Below, piece by piece: positions 50,406 to 58,708 of a stretch of 64,000 nt of DNA. The stretch spans positions 1 through 64,000 of the forward strand of contig NZ_JABSPU010000003.1 in the NCBI RefSeq assembly GCF_013214815.1, given 5' to 3'. This DNA is from Gilvibacter sp. GTDB lineage: Bacteria; Bacteroidota; Bacteroidia; Flavobacteriales; Flavobacteriaceae. Both the position numbers and the translations under genes were made by a program. How positions within the stretch are numbered: the stretch's first letter is position 1; every line of letters starts with the position of its first letter. Under the pieces are notes generated by a model. The model was not told where the DNA came from. It saw only the letters and a list, made by a program, of their open reading frames with translations, and did not search any database.

Positions 50406-51000
50406 ATCAAATGACAGACTCAAGCGTCTTGTTCATTGGATGATCGTTATCCCTGGACAAGCCAGACCCAGACTTTGGATTAAATGGTTTGTGAATCCAT
50501 TCATTCACAAACGAGGCAATCAATCTTGTATCCGCAGAAGAACGCGACTTGATGTTGTGCCTTGGAACAAATTTGAGTTGGGGAGCCAATCGACAATTGA
50601 AGACTTTACGGCCATAAACAATGGTGTAGGTGATGTTATTATTGGATCAAGAACTCGAATCGGACTGAGCAATACGGTGATCGGTCCGGCTAAGATCGGA
50701 AACGATGTTAGGCTTGCACAAAATGTAGTCCTTTCCGGGTTGAACCACAATTATCAGGGGATCGATATTCCGATTCACGAACAAGGAGTAACTACGCAGC
50801 CCATTGTGGTTGAAGATGAATCTTGGATTGGAGCCAATGCAGTCATCGTTCCTGGGGTTACCATAGGAAAACACTGTATTGTAGCTGCCGGAAGCGTGGT
50901 CACTAAAAGTGTACCTGCTTATTCTGTAGTTGCCGGAAACCCCGCCAGAGTGATTAAAAAATATGATCCCAGTATTGATCAATGGATTAAAGCTAACTAA
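50383..51000 (+). CDS. Hexapeptide-repeat (LbetaH) acyltransferase; start moved to internal ATG
   Basis: GNDVRLAQNVVLSGLNHNY...WIGANAVIVPGVTIGKHCIVAAGSVVTKSVPAYSVVAGNPARVIK. Confidence 0.92.
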   Translation: MQLAHRIKSNDRLKRLVHWMIVIPGQARPRLWIKWFVNPFIHKRGNQSCIRRRTRLDVVPWNKFELGSQSTIEDFTAINNGVGDVIIGSRTRIGLSNTVIGPAKIGNDVRLAQNVVLSGLNHNYQGIDIPIHEQGVTTQPIVVEDESWIGANAVIVPGVTIGKHCIVAAGSVVTKSVPAYSVVAGNPARVIKKYDPSIDQWIKAN

Positions 51001-51007
51001 TAACCCC

Positions 51008-52198
51008 ATGGAAACACTTAAACTTACTTTTTGGATTCTTTTGGCCGTAGTATTCTATACTTATGTAGGCTATGGAATTGTACTCTACCTAATGGTGGTC
51101 ATTAAAAGACGATTCTCTAAACCAGTGCCTGAATTACAAGATTCAGAATATGAGCCAGAAGTCACCCTTTTGATCCCGGCCTATAATGAAAGCGACTATG
51201 TCGCACAGAAAATGAAGAATAGTTTTGAGTTGGACTACCCCAAAGACAAACTCAAAATATGCTGGGTTACTGACGGTTCTAATGACGATACGCCAGATCG
51301 CGTTCGTGAATATGAGGGCGTAGGGGTATTCCATAGAGATGAGCGTTTAGGCAAGATCAACGCCATGAATCGTGTAATGCCGATGGTGGATACTCCGATA
51401 GTGGTGTTTAGTGATGCCAATACCATGTTAGGGAAAGAATCCATCCGACGTATTGTTCGAAAGTTTCAGAACCCACAAGTGGGTTGTGTCTCTGGAGAAA
51501 AGAGAATATTTGACAAATCAAAGGATGATGCAGCTGGTGCAGGTGAGGGCTTATACTGGAAATACGAGTCTACATTAAAAAAGTTGGATGCAGAACTTTA
51601 TTCTGTAGTTGGAGCAGCTGGAGAGCTTTTCGCTATTCGAACGGCACTCTATAATATTGTGGAGCCCGATACCATCCTGGACGATTTTATTATTTCTCTG
51701 CGAGTAGCCAAACAAGGATATACCATTCAGTATGACCCAGAGGCCTATGCGATTGAATCGGCGTCGGCAAATGTGAAAGAAGAGCTCAAGCGCAAGATCA
51801 GAATATCAGCCGGAGGAATTCAATCCGTTGTTCGTTTGAGAGCGCTCTTGAATATTTTTAAATACAAGACCTTGTCCTTCCAGTATATTTCCCATCGGGT
51901 ATTGCGATGGACAATTACCCCACTATGTCTTATTGCCATGATCCCAATTTTAACGGTCATTGCGCAAAATGCTGGACTTTGGGAGCCTAACCTCTGGTCA
52001 TTCTTATTCTGGTCTCAAGCATTCTTTTATGTGGCAGCCATTGTGGGTTATGTTCAGGAAAACAAACAGTTAAGAATAAAACTGTTGTTTGTGCCTTATT
52101 ATTTTATGATGATGAATTATTCTGTGATCATGGGATTATTCAGATACTTGAAAAAAGAACAGTCAGTGAATTGGGAAAGAGCCCAACGCGCTGCTTAA
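51008..52198 (+). CDS. Glycosyltransferase family 2 membrane protein; start moved to METLKLTF
   Basis: VTLLIPAYNESDYVAQKMKNSFELDYPKDKLKICWVTDGSNDDTPDRV...VVFSDANTM; C-terminal TM helices. Confidence 0.93.
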   Translation: METLKLTFWILLAVVFYTYVGYGIVLYLMVVIKRRFSKPVPELQDSEYEPEVTLLIPAYNESDYVAQKMKNSFELDYPKDKLKICWVTDGSNDDTPDRVREYEGVGVFHRDERLGKINAMNRVMPMVDTPIVVFSDANTMLGKESIRRIVRKFQNPQVGCVSGEKRIFDKSKDDAAGAGEGLYWKYESTLKKLDAELYSVVGAAGELFAIRTALYNIVEPDTILDDFIISLRVAKQGYTIQYDPEAYAIESASANVKEELKRKIRISAGGIQSVVRLRALLNIFKYKTLSFQYISHRVLRWTITPLCLIAMIPILTVIAQNAGLWEPNLWSFLFWSQAFFYVAAIVGYVQENKQLRIKLLFVPYYFMMMNYSVIMGLFRYLKKEQSVNWERAQRAA

Positions 52199-52218
52199 GA
52201 ATACAAATGTAGAAGAAG

Positions 52219-52680
52219 ATGATGAAAATAGGAGTAATAATAAACTATTACGATACCCTCGAACCTATTGACCGAGAGGTGTTTTATAAGAAATGCCAAG
52301 TTCCAGATAACATGGAGATCTGTGTTGTCAACAACAATAGCGATAACCTTACCGCGCAGGTATTGCAAGATATTGGGATTGACGTGCCTCGAATTAACGT
52401 GATCAATCTCAATCAACGTAAATCGGACCATGCCATGATAAAGGCAGCAACCCGGTTTATGACAAGTAATTTCAATTTATCCGTACTCGGGATTATTACC
52501 AACACAGAAGGTATTTCTTTGGTAAAAATCTTGGAAGCCATAGCTGAGAAGGGCCACATGCTTTTTAATCATGTCGATAATGCATTCGGCACCTCGCAGA
52601 TCAAGGCTTCAAGAAGTAATGAGTACGTATCTATAAAAATGTCGGAGTTGTTTTCAAAACCGAGCAATTTTGAAGTTTAG
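52219..52680 (+). CDS. Small EPS-cluster protein resembling a GT2 N-terminal Rossmann half
   Basis: MMKIGVIINYYDTLEPIDREVFYKKCQVPDNMEICVVNNNSDNLTAQVLQ; 153 aa, last gene of the EPS run. Confidence 0.6.
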   Translation: MMKIGVIINYYDTLEPIDREVFYKKCQVPDNMEICVVNNNSDNLTAQVLQDIGIDVPRINVINLNQRKSDHAMIKAATRFMTSNFNLSVLGIITNTEGISLVKILEAIAEKGHMLFNHVDNAFGTSQIKASRSNEYVSIKMSELFSKPSNFEV

Positions 52681-52839
52681 ACTGGATTTACACTAGGCTA
52701 AAAAAACGACTTATCGACACTTTTTTGCAATTGAACGTTGCAATGTGAAACCCTATAGAATTGCCGTAAATAAGGGCCTAGCAACCTTTATTTTTATGGC
52801 AAAACGTACTAACCAACCTCACATCAAAACTACCTTATT

Positions 52840-54879
52840 ATGATTATTGATATGAAAGCAATGCGGATTTTGACTGTCTTAACGATTTTGTGCTGTACGT
52901 TCTCTTGTTCTACACCAGAAATTGAGCAAATTCCTGATGAAGAAGGGACAACAGAAACAGGTAATGGTAATACCAATACCGATGACAATTTTTCAATCAA
53001 TATTCCAGAAGGATTTGATTACAGTACACACCGAGAGGTTAAATTGGTGATTACAGATGCTGCCTATGCGCGCTATGATGTGTTTGCCTATGTAGATGAA
53101 CCCTACCTTGTAGGTGTTGAAGAGTATGAGGATCAAACTGGAGAACCCGCCTCTGAGGTAGTTTACAGAAATGATGTGATCAACAAACAGATTCTTACTG
53201 CAGTGGTTCAAGGTGGGCAAATTGAACAAACCATCACTATTCCCAAGTTTTGTTCAAACCTTTACATCAGAAGAAATGAAAACTTAAATTTTTCTGCTGA
53301 GATCGTTCCCATTGTAGACGGAGAAGTAAATTATTTTTACGTGCCCTCTGGCGTTGCAAAGACTGGAGAAACAACTACAGTAGTTGAAGAATATTTGTTT
53401 TGCGTGAACGGTTCTGGAGAACACTTCCAAGTGGATCGTGATACTGGTGAGATGACGTATCTATCAGACATGCCAATGGGTAGTTGGACGGCGGCAGTAG
53501 ATCAAGACAATGGATATATGTATTCCATTGGACGTAGCAATCCGCATCCTCTAATGAGATATTCTATTGCTACAGGAAATTGGGACATTGTTGGGGATCT
53601 TGGAATGGGTGGACCTCGTTTAGCTTATAATTCCGACGACAACCTATTGTATTTTTCAGACAATCAGGGAAGACTATTTACCATTGATCCCTATACTGCA
53701 ACAGTTGTTGATCAGTGGCAAATAAATGGTCTACATAACAGTACTGGCGGAGATTTAGATTTTGCGGCAGACGGTACCATTTACCTGTGCACATTCTCAG
53801 GCCTTTATAGAATAGAATACAACGATGCTGATGATGACTACGACAGTTATAGAATCAGTGCAGACAACTTACCTTTCCAACCAACTTCAATGACCATTGA
53901 TTTCAATGGTGAACTTTGGTTGGCCGATAATGGCAGCAATTCCGATCTGATTATTATGGATACCACTACTGGCGGATGGGAAGTGCGTTATGGTGCAAGT
54001 GCAGGAAATGACACTAATTTTGGCCGCACAATCAATGATCTAACCACTTTTAAAGTGTTTAGTGATGTCGTTGACGAAACGGACACTGATGGAGATGGCG
54101 TAATTGATATTTTTGACACTTTTCCGGATGATGCGGACAAGGCTTATGAAATTTTTACCCCGAGTAAATACGGTACAGGAACCTTTGCTTTTGAGGATCT
54201 ATGGCCTTCACGCGGAGATTATGATTTCAATGACATGGCCTACAGTTACCGAGCGATTGTAATTTTGAATGCAGAAAACAAAGCGGTGCAATTAGATCTC
54301 ATTGGGTATGTAAAATCCAATGGAGCTGGCTTCAATAATGGTGTAGGTATTGAAATTGAAGGAATTTCTCCAGACATGGTTGAGAGTGTATCAGGTACGG
54401 TCATGACCAAAGATTATATCACCTTGAACCCCAACGGCACAGAAGCTAATCAGGATAATGCGGTGATCATTTTGACCGATGACGCAGATTATTTCACCTC
54501 TGAGACAACAATAACCATACGATTCACTAGCCCAATAGCAACAACTGTTTTGGGTAGCGCGCCTTTTAATCCATTCATCATAGTCAACGGTGAACGTGAA
54601 CGCGAAGTTCATTTACCCTATAGGCATAAAACGAATTTAGCACAAGAGACCTTTGAAGTCTCTGGTGTGAACGCAGATCCAGATGGAGACTATATTTCTG
54701 ACACAGGTTTGCCTTGGGCGATAAGTATTATTCATGACTTTAAAGTTCCTAAAGAGTCTGTGTCTATAGATCGTGCATACAATCATTTTGTGAATTGGGC
54801 GTCTTCTGGCGGAAACAATTATACAGATTGGTATAAAGACAATCCAGGCTATAGAAATACAAGTCTGTTAGACAATTAA
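52840..54879 (+). CDS. LruC domain-containing lipoprotein (start possibly 52852)
   Basis: Lipobox LCCTFSC; DTDGDGVIDIFDTFPDDADKAYEIFTPSKYGTGTFAFEDLWPSRGDYDFNDMAYSYRA is typical of LruC proteins. Confidence 0.88.
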   Translation: MIIDMKAMRILTVLTILCCTFSCSTPEIEQIPDEEGTTETGNGNTNTDDNFSINIPEGFDYSTHREVKLVITDAAYARYDVFAYVDEPYLVGVEEYEDQTGEPASEVVYRNDVINKQILTAVVQGGQIEQTITIPKFCSNLYIRRNENLNFSAEIVPIVDGEVNYFYVPSGVAKTGETTTVVEEYLFCVNGSGEHFQVDRDTGEMTYLSDMPMGSWTAAVDQDNGYMYSIGRSNPHPLMRYSIATGNWDIVGDLGMGGPRLAYNSDDNLLYFSDNQGRLFTIDPYTATVVDQWQINGLHNSTGGDLDFAADGTIYLCTFSGLYRIEYNDADDDYDSYRISADNLPFQPTSMTIDFNGELWLADNGSNSDLIIMDTTTGGWEVRYGASAGNDTNFGRTINDLTTFKVFSDVVDETDTDGDGVIDIFDTFPDDADKAYEIFTPSKYGTGTFAFEDLWPSRGDYDFNDMAYSYRAIVILNAENKAVQLDLIGYVKSNGAGFNNGVGIEIEGISPDMVESVSGTVMTKDYITLNPNGTEANQDNAVIILTDDADYFTSETTITIRFTSPIATTVLGSAPFNPFIIVNGEREREVHLPYRHKTNLAQETFEVSGVNADPDGDYISDTGLPWAISIIHDFKVPKESVSIDRAYNHFVNWASSGGNNYTDWYKDNPGYRNTSLLDN

Positions 54880-55057
54880 AAGTACTCGTTGTAGTACTTA
54901 GGTTTGGTTGAACGATAAAACTCCTTCGTTTCAGATTTCATGATTGGCTGAACGGATTAGAAATTGGATTTTTACTTCCTAGGGGCCTAGTCTTGTGACC
55001 ACAAGACTAAGTTCTTAAGGATGAGCAAAAAGGAATCAATTTTACTTCGCTAAATCA

Positions 55058-56413
55058 ATGACAAATTGGTTAAATAATGTAGAAGGCCTGAAGCACTATG
55101 CGGACTTAAGTGCGCGTAAAGTGCTGAGTATGAAAAGCAACAATATTTGGATGCTTGCCTTTGCACTAGTCATTTTTTGTTACTTCTTTATTATAAAATG
55201 GCATAACCCAAGTCTGATTGAGCCTATAAATGGTCAATTGGTATTTACCAGCTTGTTTTTAATTACGGGTGTTCTTCCACTGTATATTGAATCCTCCAGA
55301 AAGCACTACGACAACATCCTTTTTGGAACCGCCCTATTGTTCCAGATGTATTTGTTGTATGTGGGAATGCTCAATGATTTTTCTATGGACATGGTTCTGT
55401 CCACCCTAACATTTTTTGTTGGTGCTGCCTATACTTTGATTCAAGGTATATGGAGAAGATTGATCTATGCAATCATAACTTCCATCCTTGTCTGTATCAG
55501 TGTTTTTGTAGTAGAGGTGGAGCCAACGGTTCGCTATGCAATTTTAATGGCTTACGGTGTGAATTCAAGCATGTTGGCTTTGTCCAGTTCTATTTGGTTT
55601 AATTACAAGCGATTGGCTCGACACTTACAAAAGAAACTCAGAAAGGAGATTAATAATCAATTCATAGAAATAGAGAAGCAAAATAAGCTATTGACTGCCA
55701 ATAATAAACAATTGGAAACCTTTGCTTATGTAGTCTCTCACGATCTAAAAAGTCCCTTGCGAAATATGCATTCTCTGGTGGAATGGATGGATGAAGATGA
55801 TATTCACTTAAGTGAATCTAGTAGAGAACATCTGGCATTATTGAAAGAACAAGTCACTCAAATGGACTTAATTGTTGAAGGGGTTTTAGATTATTCTTTA
55901 CTGACTGTGAACGATGAAAATCAGGTCGACTCTATATGTTTTTCCGAATTTTTGGAAAAAATCGCAGCGGTGAATAGAAGCCTTAACTGTAAAATAAGTA
56001 TTCGGGGAGAATTCGGGCAAATCCTATATCCACGGTCGGAACTACTTCAGATCTTTCAGAATTTAATCAGTAATGCAATCAAGTACAACGATAAAGCATG
56101 CATAGAAATCGTTATTGGCGCGGAAAAATATGAAGGCGGTTACAAATGCTATGTTTCAGATAACGGTCCAGGGATAGCTGCCTGTTATCATGAGAAGATC
56201 TTTGAGCTCTTTCAGACCCTTGATTTGAAAGAGGGTGTAGACTCCGTAGGGATTGGACTTTCTGTGGTAAAGAAGATTGTTGAAAGCCACGGAGGTAGAA
56301 TATTTGTCGAGTCAGAGCCCGCTCACGGAGCTACTTTTTATTTCACGATCCCACAGCAATTTCAAATGCTTGGAGATGAGCATTATACCTTATCGCATTC
56401 TGAATCTGCCTGA
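55058..56413 (+). CDS. Membrane sensor histidine kinase (HisKA + HATPase_c)
   Basis: Multiple TM segments; FAYVVSHDLKSPLRNMHSLVEWM; NLISNAIKYN; DNGPGIA; GIGLSVVKKIVESHGG. Confidence 0.94.
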   Translation: MTNWLNNVEGLKHYADLSARKVLSMKSNNIWMLAFALVIFCYFFIIKWHNPSLIEPINGQLVFTSLFLITGVLPLYIESSRKHYDNILFGTALLFQMYLLYVGMLNDFSMDMVLSTLTFFVGAAYTLIQGIWRRLIYAIITSILVCISVFVVEVEPTVRYAILMAYGVNSSMLALSSSIWFNYKRLARHLQKKLRKEINNQFIEIEKQNKLLTANNKQLETFAYVVSHDLKSPLRNMHSLVEWMDEDDIHLSESSREHLALLKEQVTQMDLIVEGVLDYSLLTVNDENQVDSICFSEFLEKIAAVNRSLNCKISIRGEFGQILYPRSELLQIFQNLISNAIKYNDKACIEIVIGAEKYEGGYKCYVSDNGPGIAACYHEKIFELFQTLDLKEGVDSVGIGLSVVKKIVESHGGRIFVESEPAHGATFYFTIPQQFQMLGDEHYTLSHSESA

Positions 56414-56651
56414 TTCTATAAAATCTTCTCCATAAGGCCGATTAAATCTTGAACCATGCGTTCTTCAATGTCTTTCTTCTAAAAATTCATAGACTCCTTG
56501 CATTTCTTAAATAATGCTATGAAATGATAAGACGGAAGCAATTATAATTTAACATAATGCGATACCAATGATTTGTTAATCTTTCCCTTGTCATTGTGCT
56601 CTGGCACAACATTTGGAGCTTGCTTTGGCATATTAACTAAAATCATTGATT

Positions 56652-57310
56652 ATGAAAAAAACTACACTGCTACTGGCCTTTGTGCTGGCCACAACTGCTT
56701 ATGCTCAAAATCAGGACGATCGTTTTACTATTAGCCAAGGACTTGGGAACTAGGAGGAAATTTGGGTCTTTTCTGGAATGCTGCGGATGTCACCGAGGCC
56801 GATAGTGACCAACGGGATCTTGACAGTTTCTTTCTATTTGTCAGCCCTAATATTGGCTATGCCTTTGACGATAATTGGGTCGCGGGTTTAGGGTTGGACT
56901 ACCAATACCGTAAAGACAAGTCGATACTCAATACAGAAAGTGGGAACCAAACTATTACCAATGGCTACGGATTTTCGGCCTTTGTAAAAAGGTATATGGC
57001 TTAAGGTCAAAAGTTTGCTTTTAGCCTTACCGGTAGTTTGAATTATCAGATCTCCGATATAGAGTTTAGATCTGCAAACCCAGAAATAATCACTAGCGAA
57101 CAGGATAGCTCAATTTACGGGCTTGGACTCACTCCAGGCTTTGTCTACAGCCTGTCTCCAAAATTTCTGATCCAAGCCAACTTAGGAGCCCTTGCCTATT
57201 CTCGTAGAAAGACTACAGAATCTGGCGGGAGGGAATATGTTTCCAATAGTTTGACGTTCCGAATAAATCCAGAGAATATCAACTTTGGAGTTACTCACCT
57301 TTGGAATTGA
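56652..57310 (+). pseudogene. Decayed outer membrane beta-barrel protein gene (one frameshift, one internal stop)
   Basis: MKKTTLLLAFVLATTAYAQNQDDRFTISQG then TAG at 56751; +1 frame continues TWELGGNLGLFWNAAD...FVKRYMA; in-frame TAA at 57002; same frame resumes GQKFAFSLTGSLNYQI... to 57310. Confidence 0.85.
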
Positions 57311-57329
57311 TCAATTTGAGATAAGTAAG

Positions 57330-57351
57330 GCAGCCTTCGGGCTGCTTTTTT
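57330..57351 (+). terminator. Intrinsic terminator
   Basis: GCAGCCttcgGGCTGCTTTTTT. Confidence 0.8.
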
Positions 57352-57727
57352 ATTGCACCCGCCAAGGCGGATTCTTTCTGTTTTCACCACCCCAGAATAA
57401 AATTACCTTATTTCCTGCAGGGTCTTGTAAGCGAGCTTCTCTCCATCCCCAACTCTGGTCTGTAGGCAAGAGGTCAAAACTAAGTCCGGAGTCTTGCAAG
57501 CGCTTAACTTCTATATCCAGTGTTGCAGTTTCAAAATAGATCACTGGAGCTTCCCCAACTCCCAATTCATCAATTTCATGTATGGAAAAGGTGCTGTCAC
57601 CATCTGGGCATTCAAAACGCACATAACGCGGTGCGGCATCAACGATCAGTTTTAATCCAAGCAGCTCGTAAAAACGTGCGCTGGCCTCCATGTCGTTAGT
57701 GGGAACTGTTACTTGATTGAGGTTCAT
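57350..57727 (-). CDS. VOC (glyoxalase/bleomycin resistance) family protein
   Basis: MNLNQVTVPTNDMEASARFYELLGLKLIVD...WGWREARLQDPAGNKVILFW. Confidence 0.92.
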   Translation of the reverse strand: MNLNQVTVPTNDMEASARFYELLGLKLIVDAAPRYVRFECPDGDSTFSIHEIDELGVGEAPVIYFETATLDIEVKRLQDSGLSFDLLPTDQSWGWREARLQDPAGNKVILFWGGENRKNPPWRVQ

Positions 57728-57898
57728 ATTAGTGGTAGGCGGAATTTATAAATAGTGGTTATTACCGTTTGCGGCGATCAATAAATCCATCTAAGTTAAC
57801 ACCAAAATTTGACAATGTGACCTCCTCTAGGCGAGTAGCGATTTGTAAGAATTACAGAAAAACCGTAATAAATTTCGTACAATAGTTAAAAATTTATT

Positions 57899-57906
57899 TA
57901 TATTTG
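57899..57906 (+). promoter_or_regulatory. Bacteroidota -7 box (TATATTTG) driving the leader of the acidic-repeat lipoprotein
   Basis: TAnnTTTG match, ~265 bp upstream of the ATG at 58172. Confidence 0.5.
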
Positions 57907-57910
57907 TAGG

Positions 57911-58051
57911 AAACTACGCATAAGGAAGCGTGGTTTTATTTGACAGAAACTGTACGAAGTTTCTGAAAAATTACCGACCTCACACTTGACATTTTAAAAC
58001 AAAGAACTGTCCTGGTCTTTATGTAAAAGACTGAGGATCAGAGTTTTTTTT
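57911..58051 (+). ncRNA. Candidate structured leader RNA / small RNA ending in an intrinsic terminator
   Basis: Hairpins AAACtACGC/GCGTgGTTT (57911-57936) and CAGAAACT/AGTTTCTG (57944-57965); terminator hairpin 58007-58041 plus 8 T. Confidence 0.45.
58007..58051 (+). terminator. Intrinsic terminator inside the leader
   Basis: CTGtCCTgGTCTTTatgtaAAAGACtgAGGatCAG-AG-TTTTTTTT. Confidence 0.65.
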
Positions 58052-58171
58052 GGCATCTAGTGAAGGGTGTCGCATAAAGATTTTTGGGGCTGCAATCTTT
58101 ATTCATAGAAAGATTACGGCCGATTTATAATAATGATTAGTAACAACGTTTAACTAAAAACCTAACTTAAG

Positions 58172-58570
58172 ATGAATCGCTTAAAACTATTGTTCCCCAT
58201 TTGCGCCTTGGGCTTCCTATTTTTTGCTTGTGAAGCAGAACCCGTAGAAGAAGCTCTGGAAGCTAATTTTAGTGTGAGTGTTTCTGAGCTTGAAGCTACA
58301 GAAGACTTTACTGACAGCGATACGAATCAACGCGCCACAGACGATGACGATGATTACGTAGATGTAGATGGAAAGAGCGCACAAACAGACGACGATGACG
58401 ACTACGTGGACGTAGACGGAAAGTCAGCTCAAACCGATGACGACGACGATTATGTTGACGTTGACGGTAAGAAAGCAAAAACAGACGACGACGATTACGT
58501 TGATGTAGACGGAAGATCATCTCAAACAGATGATGACGACGACTACGTAGACGTAGACAGCCGCGGATAA
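58172..58570 (+). CDS. Small lipoprotein with tandem DDDDDYVDVDGKSAQT repeats
   Basis: Signal peptide/lipobox (GFLFFACEAEP) and five acidic repeats. Confidence 0.75.
   Translation: MNRLKLLFPICALGFLFFACEAEPVEEALEANFSVSVSELEATEDFTDSDTNQRATDDDDDYVDVDGKSAQTDDDDDYVDVDGKSAQTDDDDDYVDVDGKKAKTDDDDYVDVDGRSSQTDDDDDYVDVDSRG
58340..58567 (+). repeat. Tandem ~48-bp coding repeats, five copies
   Basis: Protein unit TDDDDDYVDVDGKSAQ; one copy is one residue shorter. Confidence 0.9.
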
Positions 58571-58708
58571 TTTTACCGGCAATTGCGGTTTTACCCGCAG
58601 TGAGTCAGTGGCTTTGCTGCTGACTTTTGATTTCTGGACCTCAGAAACAGGAGATTTGTGTTTTTTGGTTTGAATCCAAAGGCATAATCGGTTATATTGG
58701 GTCTCGAA

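Noticed and set aside
58308-58520. Minus-strand Arg/His-rich ORF
   Set aside because: Shadow of the acidic repeats (GAT/GAC read in reverse).
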